Shown here piece after piece: positions 24,857-35,676 of a stretch of DNA of 64,000 nucleotides; position 1 is the first letter of the stretch; every line of letters begins with the position of its first letter. Both the position numbers and the translations under genes were made by a program. A model generated the notes under the pieces. The model was not told where the DNA came from, ran no database searches, and saw only the letters and a program-made list of their open reading frames with translations. Origin of the DNA: Collinsella sp. BA40 (GTDB lineage: Bacteria; Actinomycetota; Coriobacteriia; Coriobacteriales; Coriobacteriaceae); contig NZ_VOWY01000001.1 of NCBI RefSeq assembly GCF_008014645.1, positions 124,001-188,000 of the forward strand, read 5' to 3'.

Positions 24857-25739
24857 GGCGCGATCCTTTCCAAATAATGAGCGCGTACTGTAATGACCTT
24901 TATTGTATCGATGGCGCTTTGCGCAGGGGAGGTTTTACGGTGAACGAGCGCAATCGACTTTGAAAGACGGGCGGGCTGCATCGATAGCTGTTTCATAAAG
25001 TATGAGACACGGCGCTCGCGAGAGCCCCATCTGAGTTTCATGCGGCTGCAGCGCCGTTGTCGTCCTAGATGCTCCTCTCTGGTGGCGCTCTGGCAGTAAA
25101 TGCACAAAATGAGTCCGAGGGCGCTCTTGCAGACGGCATGAATATTTTAAAGTTGCCGCGATACTGGATAACTGTTGCGTAATGTGAGCGGTAAGGCGGG
25201 TATTTTCGCTGAAAGCGCTTCCGAAGGCGCTTGGGGCGATTGCTAATGGCCGTTCGAATGCCGCTCTGGCATCCTTTTGGACTCAATTTCTACATTTAGT
25301 GCCATTGGATCACCTCCGCGGTGGCAAATCGCGCGGAATCACGTCTACGCGTATTTTTTCTATGCATTCCGGTTCTGCGTTTATGCATTTGAGGAATGAG
25401 GGCACCGCTTTGCAAGGTCGATGCCGCTTTTGGTGCCTGTCCCCATGTGCGCACGATGGGGTTCGTGCGGAGGGGCCTCGATTCCAAGGCGATTCACCGG
25501 TCGATTGGCGCCAGGTCCAACACTCTCAAATCGACTAGTGGATTGACGTTCTGCGCCGCGTGCGAAGGATCGGTCTGGGTCTCATCGGTCTTCATGGAAG
25601 CGCATCTTGTGTCCTTCTGCGAGGGTCACATCGTGCCTGGCGGACGCACTTATCTGCTTGTGCGGTGCATGAACTTTCAACGACTAATACGGCGCTCAGG
25701 AAATCTAAGTGCCGAGTTATAAGATTTTTTGAAGTCACG
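24857..25739. other. 880-base stretch without a supported gene
   Basis: Several short open frames exist but none has a convincing ribosome site, codon bias or recognisable motif. It holds one GGGACAGGCAC core on the minus strand (25433-25443) and an AAAATGAGTCCGA motif near 25109 that also follows a REP-like hairpin at 15102. No RNA gene was recognised. It may be decayed sequence. Confidence 0.5.
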
Positions 25740-25768
25740 TTGTATAAGTCCGCACGGCTGGGTACTAT
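25740..25768 (+). promoter_or_regulatory. putative groESL promoter
   Basis: TTGTAT (25740-25745), 17-base spacer, TACTAT (25763-25768), about 70 bases before groES. No CIRCE (TTAGCACTC-N9-GAGTGCTAA) and no HAIR inverted repeat is visible here. Confidence 0.5.
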
Positions 25769-25795
25769 TCAGGGCGTACGAAAAACCGTAAGGGT

Positions 25796-25819
25796 TCGCG
25801 CAGGTTTCGCCCTGCGCGA
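25796..25819 (+). promoter_or_regulatory. hairpin in the groES leader
   Basis: TCGCGCAGG (25796-25804), six-base loop, CCTGCGCGA (25811-25819): a perfect 9-bp stem ending seven bases before the AGGAGG ribosome site. It may influence groES translation or mRNA stability. Confidence 0.55.
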
Positions 25820-25839
25820 CACGTTAGGAGGAATCCCCA

Positions 25840-26124
25840 ATGCTTAAGCCTCTTGGTGACCGCGTTCTCGTCAAGCCCGATGCGGCCGAGCAGAAGACCG
25901 CTTCCGGCCTGTACATCGCCAGCAACGCCCAGGAGAAGCCGCAGCGCGGCGAGATCATCGCCGTCGGCGCCGGCAAGGTGGCCGATAACGGCGAGCGCCT
26001 GCCCATGGACGTGAAGGTGGGCGACGTCGTCATCTACGGTAAGTTCGGTGGCAACGAGGTCAAGGTCGATGGCGAGACCTACCTGCTCATGCGCGCCGAC
26101 GACATCTACGCCGTGGTCGAGTAA
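25840..26124 (+). CDS. groS: co-chaperonin GroES
   Basis: A 94-residue protein with the GroES features: MLKPLGDRVLVKPDAAEQKTASGLYI, a mobile-loop region (EQKTASGLYIASNAQEK), GKVGDVVIYGKFGGNEVKVDGETYLLMRADDIYAVVE-type second half (spans quoted in part). It caps GroEL and closes the folding chamber. GGAGG seven bases ahead supports the ATG. It is 83 bases before groEL and surely co-transcribed with it. Confidence 0.98.
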   Translation: MLKPLGDRVLVKPDAAEQKTASGLYIASNAQEKPQRGEIIAVGAGKVADNGERLPMDVKVGDVVIYGKFGGNEVKVDGETYLLMRADDIYAVVE

Positions 26125-26150
26125 CTTTTCGTTTCCGCAACGCAGTTTGA

Positions 26151-27845
<1,695 letters not shown>

Positions 27846-27869
27846 GCGAAACGCTTAGAACTCCCATTG

Positions 27870-27946
27870 GAACCCCGGAGGGTTCCTTGCGGGTGTGTTC
27901 GAGGCTCCGCCTCTCAGAACACCCTCAAGGAATCCCTCCGGGGTTC
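27870..27946. terminator. long multi-stage hairpin after groEL
   Basis: Outer 13-bp arms GAACCCCGGAGGG (27870-27882) and complement (27934-27946), with inner stems and the same GTGTGTTCGAGGCT core as the post-rplX hairpin. TAAGCG-AAA-CGCTTA (27843-27857) overlaps the groEL stop just before it. The remaining 260 bases up to 28209 hold no gene but contain a consensus TATAAT at 28144-28149. Confidence 0.75.
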
Positions 27947-28209
27947 TCTGCGTTCAAGCCATTCGAGCTTGCAAGAAAAAAAGAGGTTGGTGCGCTCGGC
28001 TTCGCGGCTTTGCCGCTTGAAAAGTCGCGCTTTGGGATCCTCTGGGGGATTCCTGCGTTTACAGCGCCTCGGGGCTTATGCGGAAGAGGGGTCGGTGCGC
28101 TCGAGGCTTTTCTTGCGGTTTCGGTGGGTGCGGCGAGAGGTCGTATAATGCCGGGCGGAGACGAGTGTCCTTGGCGGTTGTAGGCTGCGGGCGAATTGGG
28201 GTGATCGGT

Positions 28210-29091
28210 GTGAGAACGCGAGACGTGCTTGCTTTGGGCGCGGCGGGTGTCACCGCGGCGGCTGCATGGGCGGCCTGGTCGAACGGGGCTATTCAGACAA
28301 CATCGTACGAGCTCGTCGTCGATCGGTTGCCGCGGGCTCTCGACGGCTTGAGAATCGCCCATATCTCCGACCTGCACAATGCGGAGCTGGGTCGCGGCAA
28401 CGGGCGCTTGATCAAGCGGATCTGCCGCGCGAGACCAGACCTCATTGTGGTTACCGGCGATTTGATCGACTCGCGGCGCACGCGTATCGATGCGGGCGTG
28501 CATCTTGCAGCTCGGGCGGCACGGGAGGCGCCTACCTATTACGTGCCGGGAAATCACGAGGCGCGCCTGCAAGAGTATCCGCAAATCGCGAGCAGCCTGG
28601 AACGTGCGGGCGTGGTTGTTCTGGAAAACGGGGCCGTGCCATTTGAACGAGACGGAGGGCAACTGATCCTGCTGGGTCTTATGGATCCGGCCTTCCAACG
28701 TCCGTATCCGCGCGGAGCGACGCCCCGGATCATCGATGAACAGCTGGCACGCGTTCTGGCCACGGCGGGTATCGATTGCAGAGATGCGACCGCGCCGTGT
28801 ACGGTGCTGCTTACGCATCGGCCGGAATTGCTCGACGTATATGCGGCGCACGGTGTTGACGTGGCATTCGCGGGCCATGCCCATGGGGGCCAGGTGCGGC
28901 TGCCGGGTGTGGGGGCGCTGTTCGCTCCGAGCCAGGGGTTCTTCCCGGCCATCACGGCGGGCGTGCACACAAGCGGGCGCACGCAGCTGGTGGTGAGTCG
29001 CGGCCTGGGCCCGAGCGTGGTGCCGCTTCGCGTGAACAACCGGCCAGAGCTCGTGGTGGCAACCCTGCGCTGCAGGCCTGCCGCTGTGTAA
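28210..29091 (+). CDS. membrane-anchored metallophosphoesterase (YkuE-like)
   Basis: A 293-residue protein. One N-terminal hydrophobic segment (VLALGAAGVTAAAAWAAW) should anchor it, with the catalytic domain outside. The calcineurin-like set is complete: ISDLHN, VVTGDLID, YVPGNHE, LLTHRPE and GHAHGGQVRLPGVG, giving a two-metal site. YkuE-type enzymes and relatives cleave UDP-2,3-diacylglucosamine or other phosphoesters; the substrate is open. I picked the GTG at 28210 with GGGGTG upstream; GTG 28201 is an alternative. TATAAT at 28144-28149 is a likely -10. Confidence 0.85.
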   Translation: MRTRDVLALGAAGVTAAAAWAAWSNGAIQTTSYELVVDRLPRALDGLRIAHISDLHNAELGRGNGRLIKRICRARPDLIVVTGDLIDSRRTRIDAGVHLAARAAREAPTYYVPGNHEARLQEYPQIASSLERAGVVVLENGAVPFERDGGQLILLGLMDPAFQRPYPRGATPRIIDEQLARVLATAGIDCRDATAPCTVLLTHRPELLDVYAAHGVDVAFAGHAHGGQVRLPGVGALFAPSQGFFPAITAGVHTSGRTQLVVSRGLGPSVVPLRVNNRPELVVATLRCRPAAV

Positions 29092-29248
29092 GCAAGTGGG
29101 TAGCTGCGTGGGTTGTATTTGTAAGGCCGGGGCCTGTGCCGCCTTCAAAGGTAATGAAACGGGTCGAATTCGCGCTTGATGCCGCTGGTGTCCGGGCGGA
29201 GTGCTATGGTTTCCCAACCTATTGGTTCCTGGGAGAGGGAGGCATGCT

Positions 29249-29830
29249 ATGTATTGTCCGTCGTGTGGTGCGAAGGTGGATGAGGGGTCGCGCGTTTGTT
29301 CGGCGTGCGGCTGCTTTGTGGATCAAGGCCCGACGCCGCCGCAGGCTTCACCTGTGACGCCCGAGGACGCCCCGGCATCCCCTGGTGAGATTCGAGAGGT
29401 TCCCGCTGCATCGTACGGTGTGCCCCAGGTTCCCGTGAACGCGTCGCGCAGCCTGCTCACATGGATCGTGCTCACGTTTCTTACCTGTGGGATCTACAGC
29501 TGGTACTTCATCTACACGCTTGCAAACGATATGAATCGCATCTGCCAGGGCGATAACGAGGAGACGCCCGGTCTGCTCGTCTTCATCCTGCTTTCCATCG
29601 TCACGTGCGGGTTTTACTCGTACTGGTGGTATTACAAGATCGGTAACCGCATGCAGGCGAATGCGCCGCGCTATGGGTTGATGTTCCAGGAGAACGGTAC
29701 CACCATTCTGCTATGGATGATCGTCGGTTTGCTGCTGTGCGGCTTGGGGCCCTTCGTTGCCATGTATATCATCATCAAGAATTCCAATGCGCTCGCTGCG
29801 GCCTATAACGCGCGCTTGGTCCGCGCGTAG
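29249..29830 (+). CDS. zinc-ribbon membrane protein with DUF4234 domain
   Basis: A 193-residue protein beginning MYCPSCGAKVDEGSRVCSACG, a zinc ribbon with two CxxC pairs, then a proline-rich linker and a DUF4234-type domain with three to four membrane spans (LLTWIVLTFLTCGIYSWYFIYTLANDMN, LLVFILLSIVTCGFYSYWWYYKIGNRM, and a last hydrophobic pair near 150-175). GGGAGAGGGAGG supports the ATG at 29249. Members often sit beside DUF2752 or TM2-domain genes, as here, but the function is unknown; a role in envelope or cell-surface homeostasis is a guess. Confidence 0.8.
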   Translation: MYCPSCGAKVDEGSRVCSACGCFVDQGPTPPQASPVTPEDAPASPGEIREVPAASYGVPQVPVNASRSLLTWIVLTFLTCGIYSWYFIYTLANDMNRICQGDNEETPGLLVFILLSIVTCGFYSYWWYYKIGNRMQANAPRYGLMFQENGTTILLWMIVGLLLCGLGPFVAMYIIIKNSNALAAAYNARLVRA

Positions 29831-29853
29831 CACGGGCGAACCGAGGTTCCAAG

Positions 29854-30327
29854 GTGGTCGATATCCTGAAGCGGGTGCTTGTGCTCGGCGCATTCGTTGT
29901 TGCCAGCGCCCTTGTCCTCCTGGTTTCGGGTATCGGCTGCCCCATTCGTTTCGTAACGGGCATCTCGTGTCCTGGTTGCGGATTAACGCGCGCATGGCTC
30001 AGCGCACTGCAATTTGATTTCGCTGCCGCCATGGCGTATCACCCGCTCTTTTGGCTGGTGCCGCCCACGGTGCTGCTGGCCGTGTGGTTTGATCGCTTGG
30101 GTGGTCCGAACCGGCCGGCCGGGGCGGAGGGCGCTCGCGCCCGTTGGATCCTGGGCGTCTGCCTGGGCGCGGCGGTAATCGCGTTCGTGGCCCTGTGGCT
30201 CGTGCGCCTATCCGACCCCGCGGACGCCGGGCTGCTCCGTGCGGGCGCGCTTCCACAGGGCGTGCCCGCAGATATCGTGAACGTTCGTTGGCTGCGCTCT
30301 GTCGAGATGGCTTTCAGGCGGTGGTAG
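29854..30327 (+). CDS. DUF2752 membrane protein
   Basis: A 157-residue integral membrane protein starting at GTG 29854. It has the DUF2752 fingerprint CPIRFVTGISCPGCGLTRAWLSAL (read as GxxCPxR...SCPGCGLTRA) after the first membrane span, then YHPLFWL and two more hydrophobic segments. The cysteines in CPGCG could bind metal or form disulfides. It follows the DUF4234 gene by 23 bases, a pairing common in Firmicutes and Coriobacteria, so the two are probably one operon. No biochemical role is established. Confidence 0.83.
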   Translation: MVDILKRVLVLGAFVVASALVLLVSGIGCPIRFVTGISCPGCGLTRAWLSALQFDFAAAMAYHPLFWLVPPTVLLAVWFDRLGGPNRPAGAEGARARWILGVCLGAAVIAFVALWLVRLSDPADAGLLRAGALPQGVPADIVNVRWLRSVEMAFRRW

Positions 30328-30336
30328 GGCGATAGA

Positions 30337-30369
30337 TGCACGCCTCGTTCCGAGGGGCGATTGCGTGCA
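30337..30369. terminator. hairpin between convergent DUF2752 and amylase genes
   Basis: TGCACGC (30337-30343) pairs with GCGTGCA (30363-30369), with an inner CCTCG/CGAGG stem. No strong T-run; likely a weak bidirectional terminator. Confidence 0.5.
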
Positions 30370-30390
30370 CGTCGCGGACGGGGCTTCGGA

Positions 30391-31872
30391 TCAGACTGTC
30401 TGCTTGAGGTAGAGCACGCCGAAAGGCGGAATCTCGAGCGATCCGTCGAGACCGAGCGCCTCGCTACAGGGTGCTGCCGTCGAGCCATCTCCGGGCGCGC
30501 ACGCCATCAAGACGTCGAAGGAGCCGTGTAGCCCGCTGTCATGGAACGTGAAGGGCGCATCTTCGGCGTTCACGGCAACGAGCACGCGTTCGGCGGCCTG
30601 CTCGCCGTCGGCCGGGGCATCGCGTTCGAAGAGCAGCTGCTTGTTGGTGATGATGATGTTGCGATAGCTGCCGTGGCACAGCGCGCGCGACGAGCGGCGC
30701 ACGTGGTTCAGGCGATCGATGAACGCGGTGAGCTCGTTGGGCCCCTCGCCGCTCTCCCAGCCGGATGCGGGATTCGCCAGCGCATCGGCATCGGGCGCAT
30801 CGAGCGCGGGCCGAAGCTCGACATCGGCCAGGTAGCCGGTGCCCTTGGCGCCGAGCCGCCCCCATTCGCTGCCGTAGTAGAGGCAGGGGATACCGGGCAT
30901 GCCGAAGAGCACGCCATAGGCGGCCGCCAGATGGCGCTTCTCGGTGAGGATGCTTGCCAGGCGCGAGACGTCGTGGTTATCGGCGAAGCTCACCAGATGC
31001 TTGCCGCGGTAGATGCACCACGGGTCGCCGCCGTACTGGCGGTGCAGGGAATGCGCGATCTCGAACATATTCATCGAGTTGAAGCTCGAGTACAGGCCCT
31101 TATAGCACTCGTAGTTGGTGCACGAGTGCAGCATCTCGTCGTTGACGATGAGGTTGTAGTCGCCGTGCAGGACCTCGCCGATGAGGGGGAAGCCGTCGCC
31201 CGGCGTGCCGTCGAAGCGCGGCTCGGCGCCGAGCTCGTCGGCAAGTCCGCGAAGCCGGCGAACGAAGTCGCGGTCCAGGCTGTAGGCGACGTCGAGGCGC
31301 AGGCCGTCAACTCCTAGCTCGCGCTTCCACATGCGAACGGTATCAAGTAGATAGTCGACGACGGCGGGATTGCGCAGGTTGAGCTTGACCAGGTCCTGAT
31401 TGCCCTCCCAGCCTTCATACCAGAAGCCGTCGCCGAAATGCGTGTCGCCATCGAAGTTGAGGTTGAACCAATCCTTGTAGGGGGAATCCCAGCGATGCTC
31501 GCGCACATCGCGAAACGCCCAGAAGTTGCGGCCGACGTGGTTGAACACCGCATCGATGATCACGCGGACGCCACGGGCGTGCAGCGCGTCGATGGTTTCG
31601 GCAAAGTCCTCGTTGGTGCCCAGGCGACAGTCGACGACGCGTAGGTCGCGCGTGTTGTACCCATGGGTGTCGGAGGCGAACACGGGGTTGAGCAGGATGG
31701 CGCCGATCCCGAGCTCTCCCAGGTACGGGGCCCAATCGATGAGTTGCTTGATGCGGTGGCGCTCAACCTGCCCGCGTGCACCGGCTTCATCGTCGAGTGC
31801 AGGCGCGTCGAACGGGCAGTCGAGCATGCCCAGCGGATAGATCTGATAGAGCGTTGTATCGAAAGCCCACAT
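30391..31872 (-). CDS. glycoside hydrolase family 13 alpha-amylase-type enzyme
   Basis: A 493-residue cytoplasmic GH13 enzyme (no signal peptide). The barrel motifs are in order: IDAVFNHVG (region I), VDGLRLDVAYSL with nucleophile D194 (II), LIGEVLHGDY with acid/base E233 (III) and FADNHDVSRLAS with H300-D301 (IV). An N-terminal carbohydrate-binding domain of cyclodextrinases is missing, since the barrel starts near residue 5 (YQIYPLGM). It should hydrolyse short alpha-glucans or maltodextrins, perhaps with transfer. AAGGAG supports ATG 31872; longer starts are unlikely. No sugar transporter or regulator is adjacent. Confidence 0.88.
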   Translation of the reverse strand: MWAFDTTLYQIYPLGMLDCPFDAPALDDEAGARGQVERHRIKQLIDWAPYLGELGIGAILLNPVFASDTHGYNTRDLRVVDCRLGTNEDFAETIDALHARGVRVIIDAVFNHVGRNFWAFRDVREHRWDSPYKDWFNLNFDGDTHFGDGFWYEGWEGNQDLVKLNLRNPAVVDYLLDTVRMWKRELGVDGLRLDVAYSLDRDFVRRLRGLADELGAEPRFDGTPGDGFPLIGEVLHGDYNLIVNDEMLHSCTNYECYKGLYSSFNSMNMFEIAHSLHRQYGGDPWCIYRGKHLVSFADNHDVSRLASILTEKRHLAAAYGVLFGMPGIPCLYYGSEWGRLGAKGTGYLADVELRPALDAPDADALANPASGWESGEGPNELTAFIDRLNHVRRSSRALCHGSYRNIIITNKQLLFERDAPADGEQAAERVLVAVNAEDAPFTFHDSGLHGSFDVLMACAPGDGSTAAPCSEALGLDGSLEIPPFGVLYLKQTV

Positions 31873-32051
31873 AGCGGCTCCTTTGCATCGGCGCGGCCGC
31901 GGGCGAGCGCGCGACGCCGCGCGTGGCCGGTATGGTTTACGGACGGCTGTTACCATACCGCGCAAATATGTTGGGGGAGCCGCCTATTCGACAGGTGTCG
32001 GCAGGGGATTCGAAGGCGGTCGGGATCTCTTGCGATCCGTCCGTAAAGCAT

Positions 32052-32075
32052 GCGAGGCCCCGCATGGGGCCTCGC
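32052..32075 (-). terminator. terminator of the APC permease gene
   Basis: GCGAGGCCCC (32052-32061), four-base loop, GGGGCCTCGC (32066-32075), a perfect 10-bp stem 25 bases beyond the permease stop on the minus strand. Confidence 0.75.
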
Positions 32076-32099
32076 GAAGAGAGCGGCTTGTGGCGGTGC

Positions 32100-33518
32100 C
32101 TATGCCTGTAGGCCGGCCCGGCGCTTGCGCATGAGGAACGTGGCGGCTGCAAGCAGTGCGACCAGTACGCCGACGAACGGCCAGCGCGTGGGGTCGGCGA
32201 AGCTCGAGATGCCGACGGCAAGGGAGCTCACCGTGGCCAGGGCGGGAACGACGGCGCGCTTGATGCGGCCGGTGCGGGTGGCCGCGGGCCCCGCGGGATC
32301 GTGCAGCATGGCCTGTACGTAGAAGAGCGGCATGATGAAGAGGTTGAGACCTACGGCGATCTCGGAGATGTCGCCGTTGGGCAGCAGGCCGTTGACGGTC
32401 ACGAATGCGTGGACGGCCATCCACAGCAGGACGGATCCCAGCGCCACGAGCGCGCTGTTAAGCGGGAAGCGCAGCGTAGGGTTCATCTTGAGGAGCTGCT
32501 TTTCAAACGGGACCTCGCCAACTGCTGCCAGCGCATAGGGCATGCGAAGGATCGAAAGGACCAGTCCGTTGGCGGTGCCGGCTACGGCGATGAACGCGAT
32601 GAGGTTGGGCCATGTCGCAGCCTGGGGGCCGAAGAGCTCGACGAACAGCAGCGAGAGGCTGGCATCGCCTGCGGCCATGACCTCCTGTGGCCCCAGGAAG
32701 CAGGAGATGCCGACGAAGTACGCGATGTAGAGCGTGAGGATGATGGCGGGCCCGGTGACAAGGGCGATGGGCAGGTTGCGCTTGGAGTTCTTGATTTCGG
32801 GCGCGATGCCCGCCGCGGCGGTCCAGCCGTCGAACGCGAAGGCGACGGGCGCCGCCGCGATAATCCAGCCGGCTCCGGCGGCCGGCGCTTGCTGGATGCC
32901 TTCGGTCAGGTAGCTCGTGGGGTCGGCGAACAGGATGCCGACGATGCCCACGACGATGAGCGGCAGCACCTTGAATAACGTGGTGGCGTTGGCGAACCAG
33001 CCGCCCAGTCGCGGCCAGCAGACGTTCCATACGAAGCAGGCCAGCAGGAAGGCCAAGCCGATGGCCATCTGCATCCAGAATCCGCCCGGCAGCCCGAAGG
33101 CCATGCAGGCGTACACGCCCACGACCCAGCAGATGATGCCGGTCACGATGGGCAGGTAGACGAAGGTGAAGTTCCAGCCGATGAAGGTGAGGCGGTGCGG
33201 GCCCAGGAACTGCTCGGCATAGGCGATGGGGCCGCCGGCGCCCGCGGTCTGCGACGCGAAGCGGGCGAGCGTGAGGCCGCCGAAGACGATGGTGGTGGCG
33301 GCGAGCAGGAACATGGCGACGCCGAGCGCGACGTTGCCGCCGGTGGCGATGAGGATGTTATCGCTCTTGAAGAAGATGCCCGATCCGATGGAGATGCCCA
33401 CGATGAGGCTGAGCGCGGTGGCAAGCGAATAACGCTCGACATGCGCGTCGTGGATGTGCTCGGTGCCGACGGGTCGTGCGGGCGCGCCCGCATCCGTGCG
33501 TTGCGTTTCTCGATTCAT
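32100..33518 (-). CDS. APC superfamily amino acid permease
   Basis: A 472-residue transporter with about 12 hydrophobic segments. The first span carries the APC signature ATALSLIVGISIGSGIFFKSDNIL, and AGGPIAYAEQFLG, PVAFAFDGWTAAAGIAPEIKNSKRNLP follow (typical of segment 6 and the next loop; quoted in part). It probably takes up or exchanges an amino acid by proton or substrate antiport; the substrate cannot be told. The C-terminus is short and basic. It is followed downstream by a perfect terminator and preceded by the small holin-like gene 15 bases away, whose stop comes just before this gene's start region on the opposite side, so the two may be co-transcribed. Confidence 0.88.
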   Translation of the reverse strand: MNRETQRTDAGAPARPVGTEHIHDAHVERYSLATALSLIVGISIGSGIFFKSDNILIATGGNVALGVAMFLLAATTIVFGGLTLARFASQTAGAGGPIAYAEQFLGPHRLTFIGWNFTFVYLPIVTGIICWVVGVYACMAFGLPGGFWMQMAIGLAFLLACFVWNVCWPRLGGWFANATTLFKVLPLIVVGIVGILFADPTSYLTEGIQQAPAAGAGWIIAAAPVAFAFDGWTAAAGIAPEIKNSKRNLPIALVTGPAIILTLYIAYFVGISCFLGPQEVMAAGDASLSLLFVELFGPQAATWPNLIAFIAVAGTANGLVLSILRMPYALAAVGEVPFEKQLLKMNPTLRFPLNSALVALGSVLLWMAVHAFVTVNGLLPNGDISEIAVGLNLFIMPLFYVQAMLHDPAGPAATRTGRIKRAVVPALATVSSLAVGISSFADPTRWPFVGVLVALLAAATFLMRKRRAGLQA

Positions 33519-33533
33519 GAGGCCGGGGCTACC

Positions 33534-33902
33534 TTATGCGTCCTTGGTGGCGACGCCCAGAATCGTGCAGGCGATGCTCACGATGATGGATCCGGCGAGT
33601 GCCGAGAAGAAGCCGGAGATGGCGATACCCGATCCCAGCAGGTTCACAGAAAGCCAGCTGGCGAGCTCGAGCATGAAGCTGTTGATGACCAGCTGGAAGA
33701 TGCCCAGCGTGAGGATGGTGAGGGGGAACGAGATAAACGTGAGCAGCGGCTTGATGAGCGAGTTCACGAATCCCAGGAAGAGGCCCACGAACGCGAAGCT
33801 CATCCAGGCATCGGCGGCGCCGAAGGGCTCGATGCCGGGAACGAGGGCGGTGGCGATCGCGACGGCGATGGACGTGAGCAGCCAGTTGAGAATGAAGCGC
33901 AT
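33534..33902 (-). CDS. phage-holin-4-like small membrane protein
   Basis: A 122-residue protein with four predicted membrane helices (FILNWLLTSIAVAIATALV, AFVGLFLGFVNSLIKPLL, TFISFPLTILTLGIFQLVINSFML, and a C-terminal segment). It matches the chromosomal Phage_holin_4_2 / YvlD group, especially SLIKPLLTFISFPLTILTLG and LVINSFML. These proteins are not lysis factors as far as known; some belong to envelope-stress operons. AAGGAGG seven bases before the ATG fixes the start. It lies upstream of the APC permease gene by 15 bases and divergent from apbE. Confidence 0.85.
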   Translation of the reverse strand: MRFILNWLLTSIAVAIATALVPGIEPFGAADAWMSFAFVGLFLGFVNSLIKPLLTFISFPLTILTLGIFQLVINSFMLELASWLSVNLLGSGIAISGFFSALAGSIIVSIACTILGVATKDA

Positions 33903-34049
33903 GACGTACCTCCTTGCATGCCTTGCAGGCGCTATGATTGGTTGGAGCGTGTATATCCTGCACAGGGTACCATGCCCTGAAGTCACAAGAATCCGTATCG
34001 CGGTCTCTCCACGACTCACGCGAGCGATATGCTGTTAGGCGGAGTTCAT

Positions 34050-35114
34050 ATGTCGCAGCAATATGTATATGGCGAGCCGACCTCGGCCCGTCCGTTCGAC
34101 GCCGTCGACGGATCGCGCGCCATAGCCTTCTTCATCTTCAACACCAACGTGCACCTGCATGCCTATGCGGGCGACGGGGAGGCGCGCGACGACGACGGGG
34201 TGGCCGCCCGCCTGGATGCGGCCCTTGAGGCCTGCCGCGATCGCTGCCTGTTTTTCGAGCACGTGTTTTCGCGCACGCGCGGCGACTCCGATATCTCTCG
34301 CGCTCACGCCGCCGCGCCCGCGCCCGTGGCCGTGGCGCCTGAGACGGCCGAGCTCACGCGGGCGGCGCTTGAGTACTGCCGGGCGAGCGGCGGGCGTTTC
34401 GATATCACCATGGGCACGGTCACCTCGCTGTGGGATTTCCATACCGGCGTGGTGCCGAGCAAGCTCGCGTTGGCGCGGGCACTTCCGCACGTAGGGTACG
34501 AGCGCGTTGTTCTTGGCGGAACGCCCGGGCACCCCGAGCTCGCCATCACGGATCCGCGCACCGTGCTCGACCTGGGAGGCGTTGCCAAGGGCTATATCGC
34601 CGACGACCTGGCCGAGCGCTTCGCGGCGTGCGGGGTCTCGCGCTTCGTTATCAATCTGGGCGGCAACGTGCTGGTGCGCGGCGGGCGCCCGGCGGCGGCC
34701 GACGCTCGTCCCCCCGTGGCGGCGGGCACGCCCTGGCGCATCGGCATCGTGAACCCGCGCGACCCGGGCCATCACCGCGCGATCGTCGATGTGGCCGATG
34801 GCTCCGTCGTCACGAGCGGCGTGCACGAGCGCCGCTTTTCGAAAGGCGGCGTCACCTATCATCATATTCTCGACCCTCGGACGGGTATGCCCGCGCAGAC
34901 CGATGCCGTGAGCGCGACGATTCTGGCGGCGCGCTCGATCGATTGCGACGGCTACTCCACCACCGCGCTCATGATGGGCGCCCGCGCGGCCATCGATTTT
35001 ATCGAGGGCATCGACGGGGTGGAGGCCGTGATGATCGACGAGCGCGACGAGGTGCTGTGGACCTCGGGACTTGAAGAACGCCTGTCGCTGATTCCGACGC
35101 TGCCGCGTTGGTAG
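34050..35114 (+). CDS. apbE: FAD:protein FMN transferase (ApbE-like)
   Basis: A 354-residue protein with ApbE features: an early FNTNVHLHAY strand, SDISRAHA, the FDITMGTVTSLWDF block, DLGGVAKGYIADDLAERF (FAD-binding), FVINLGGNVLVRG, and HHILDPRTGMPA near the C-terminus. ApbE attaches FMN to a threonine of target flavoproteins such as RnfG/NqrC subunits or extracellular electron-transfer proteins. No signal peptide or lipobox is seen, so it would act inside the cell or use a different export route. GGCGGAG precedes ATG 34050. No target gene with a flavinylation motif is visible nearby. Confidence 0.88.
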   Translation: MSQQYVYGEPTSARPFDAVDGSRAIAFFIFNTNVHLHAYAGDGEARDDDGVAARLDAALEACRDRCLFFEHVFSRTRGDSDISRAHAAAPAPVAVAPETAELTRAALEYCRASGGRFDITMGTVTSLWDFHTGVVPSKLALARALPHVGYERVVLGGTPGHPELAITDPRTVLDLGGVAKGYIADDLAERFAACGVSRFVINLGGNVLVRGGRPAAADARPPVAAGTPWRIGIVNPRDPGHHRAIVDVADGSVVTSGVHERRFSKGGVTYHHILDPRTGMPAQTDAVSATILAARSIDCDGYSTTALMMGARAAIDFIEGIDGVEAVMIDERDEVLWTSGLEERLSLIPTLPRW

Positions 35115-35331
35115 GGGTGCCCGTGCATAACCGCGTGCAGTTGACCATGAACATAGAACGGCTGATTTCAGCATGAAATGTAAGCAATCGGTGGCGATTA
35201 CGTGCATTGCTTTATTTGAGTGGTGTAGGATGTACGGTACTGGCATAATTGCCTGCTTGTGAATAGTACGGCTTCGCCTGTGAATCAGCAGCTGCGTCCC
35301 GGGCGGGCCCTTGTGATTGAAAGGTGGGTTC

Positions 35332-35628
35332 ATGAACATTGAGAAGATGTTCGAGCGTCCCGATGTAGACCAGCTGGTGCAGTCGTTTCTCCTGCTCGAG
35401 AACGCCGACGACGTGCGGGCGTTCCTCACCGACCTGTGCACCCCGCGCGAGATCTGCGACTTCGCCCAGCGTCTCCAGGTTGCCCGCTATCTTGATGAGG
35501 GCGAGCCCTATGTCGAGGTCCAGGCGCGCACGGGCGCATCGTCCACCACGGTGAGCCGCGTATCCAAGTCGCTCAACGGCGAGTACGGCGGATACCGCCG
35601 CATCCTGGTGAAGTTCGGCGACCAGTAG
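35332..35628 (+). CDS. YerC/YecD-type TrpR-related regulator
   Basis: A 98-residue protein with the Trp-repressor superfamily fold. It contains LLLENADDVRAFLTDLCTPREICDFAQRLQVARYLDEG, then the helix-turn-helix YVEVQARTGASSTTVSRVSKSLN (spans quoted in part; residues about 57-80). This is the YerC/YecD family, usually a DNA-binding regulator of unknown target, not the tryptophan-bound TrpR. AAAGGTGG supports ATG 35332. It is a single-gene unit with a perfect 14-bp terminator 48 bases beyond its stop. Confidence 0.88.
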   Translation: MNIEKMFERPDVDQLVQSFLLLENADDVRAFLTDLCTPREICDFAQRLQVARYLDEGEPYVEVQARTGASSTTVSRVSKSLNGEYGGYRRILVKFGDQ

Positions 35629-35676
35629 GACCGCGGGCCGGCGCCCTGCATCGGCATCATCTGAATGCTGCGAAAC

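Noticed and set aside
25396-25722. A possible 108-residue gene in the spacer before groES
   Set aside because: No ribosome site, no motif and average base composition; it contains part of a repeat nearby and is likely chance.
33534-33902. A prophage lysis holin
   Set aside because: The sequence fits the chromosomal YvlD-like group, and no other phage gene is near.
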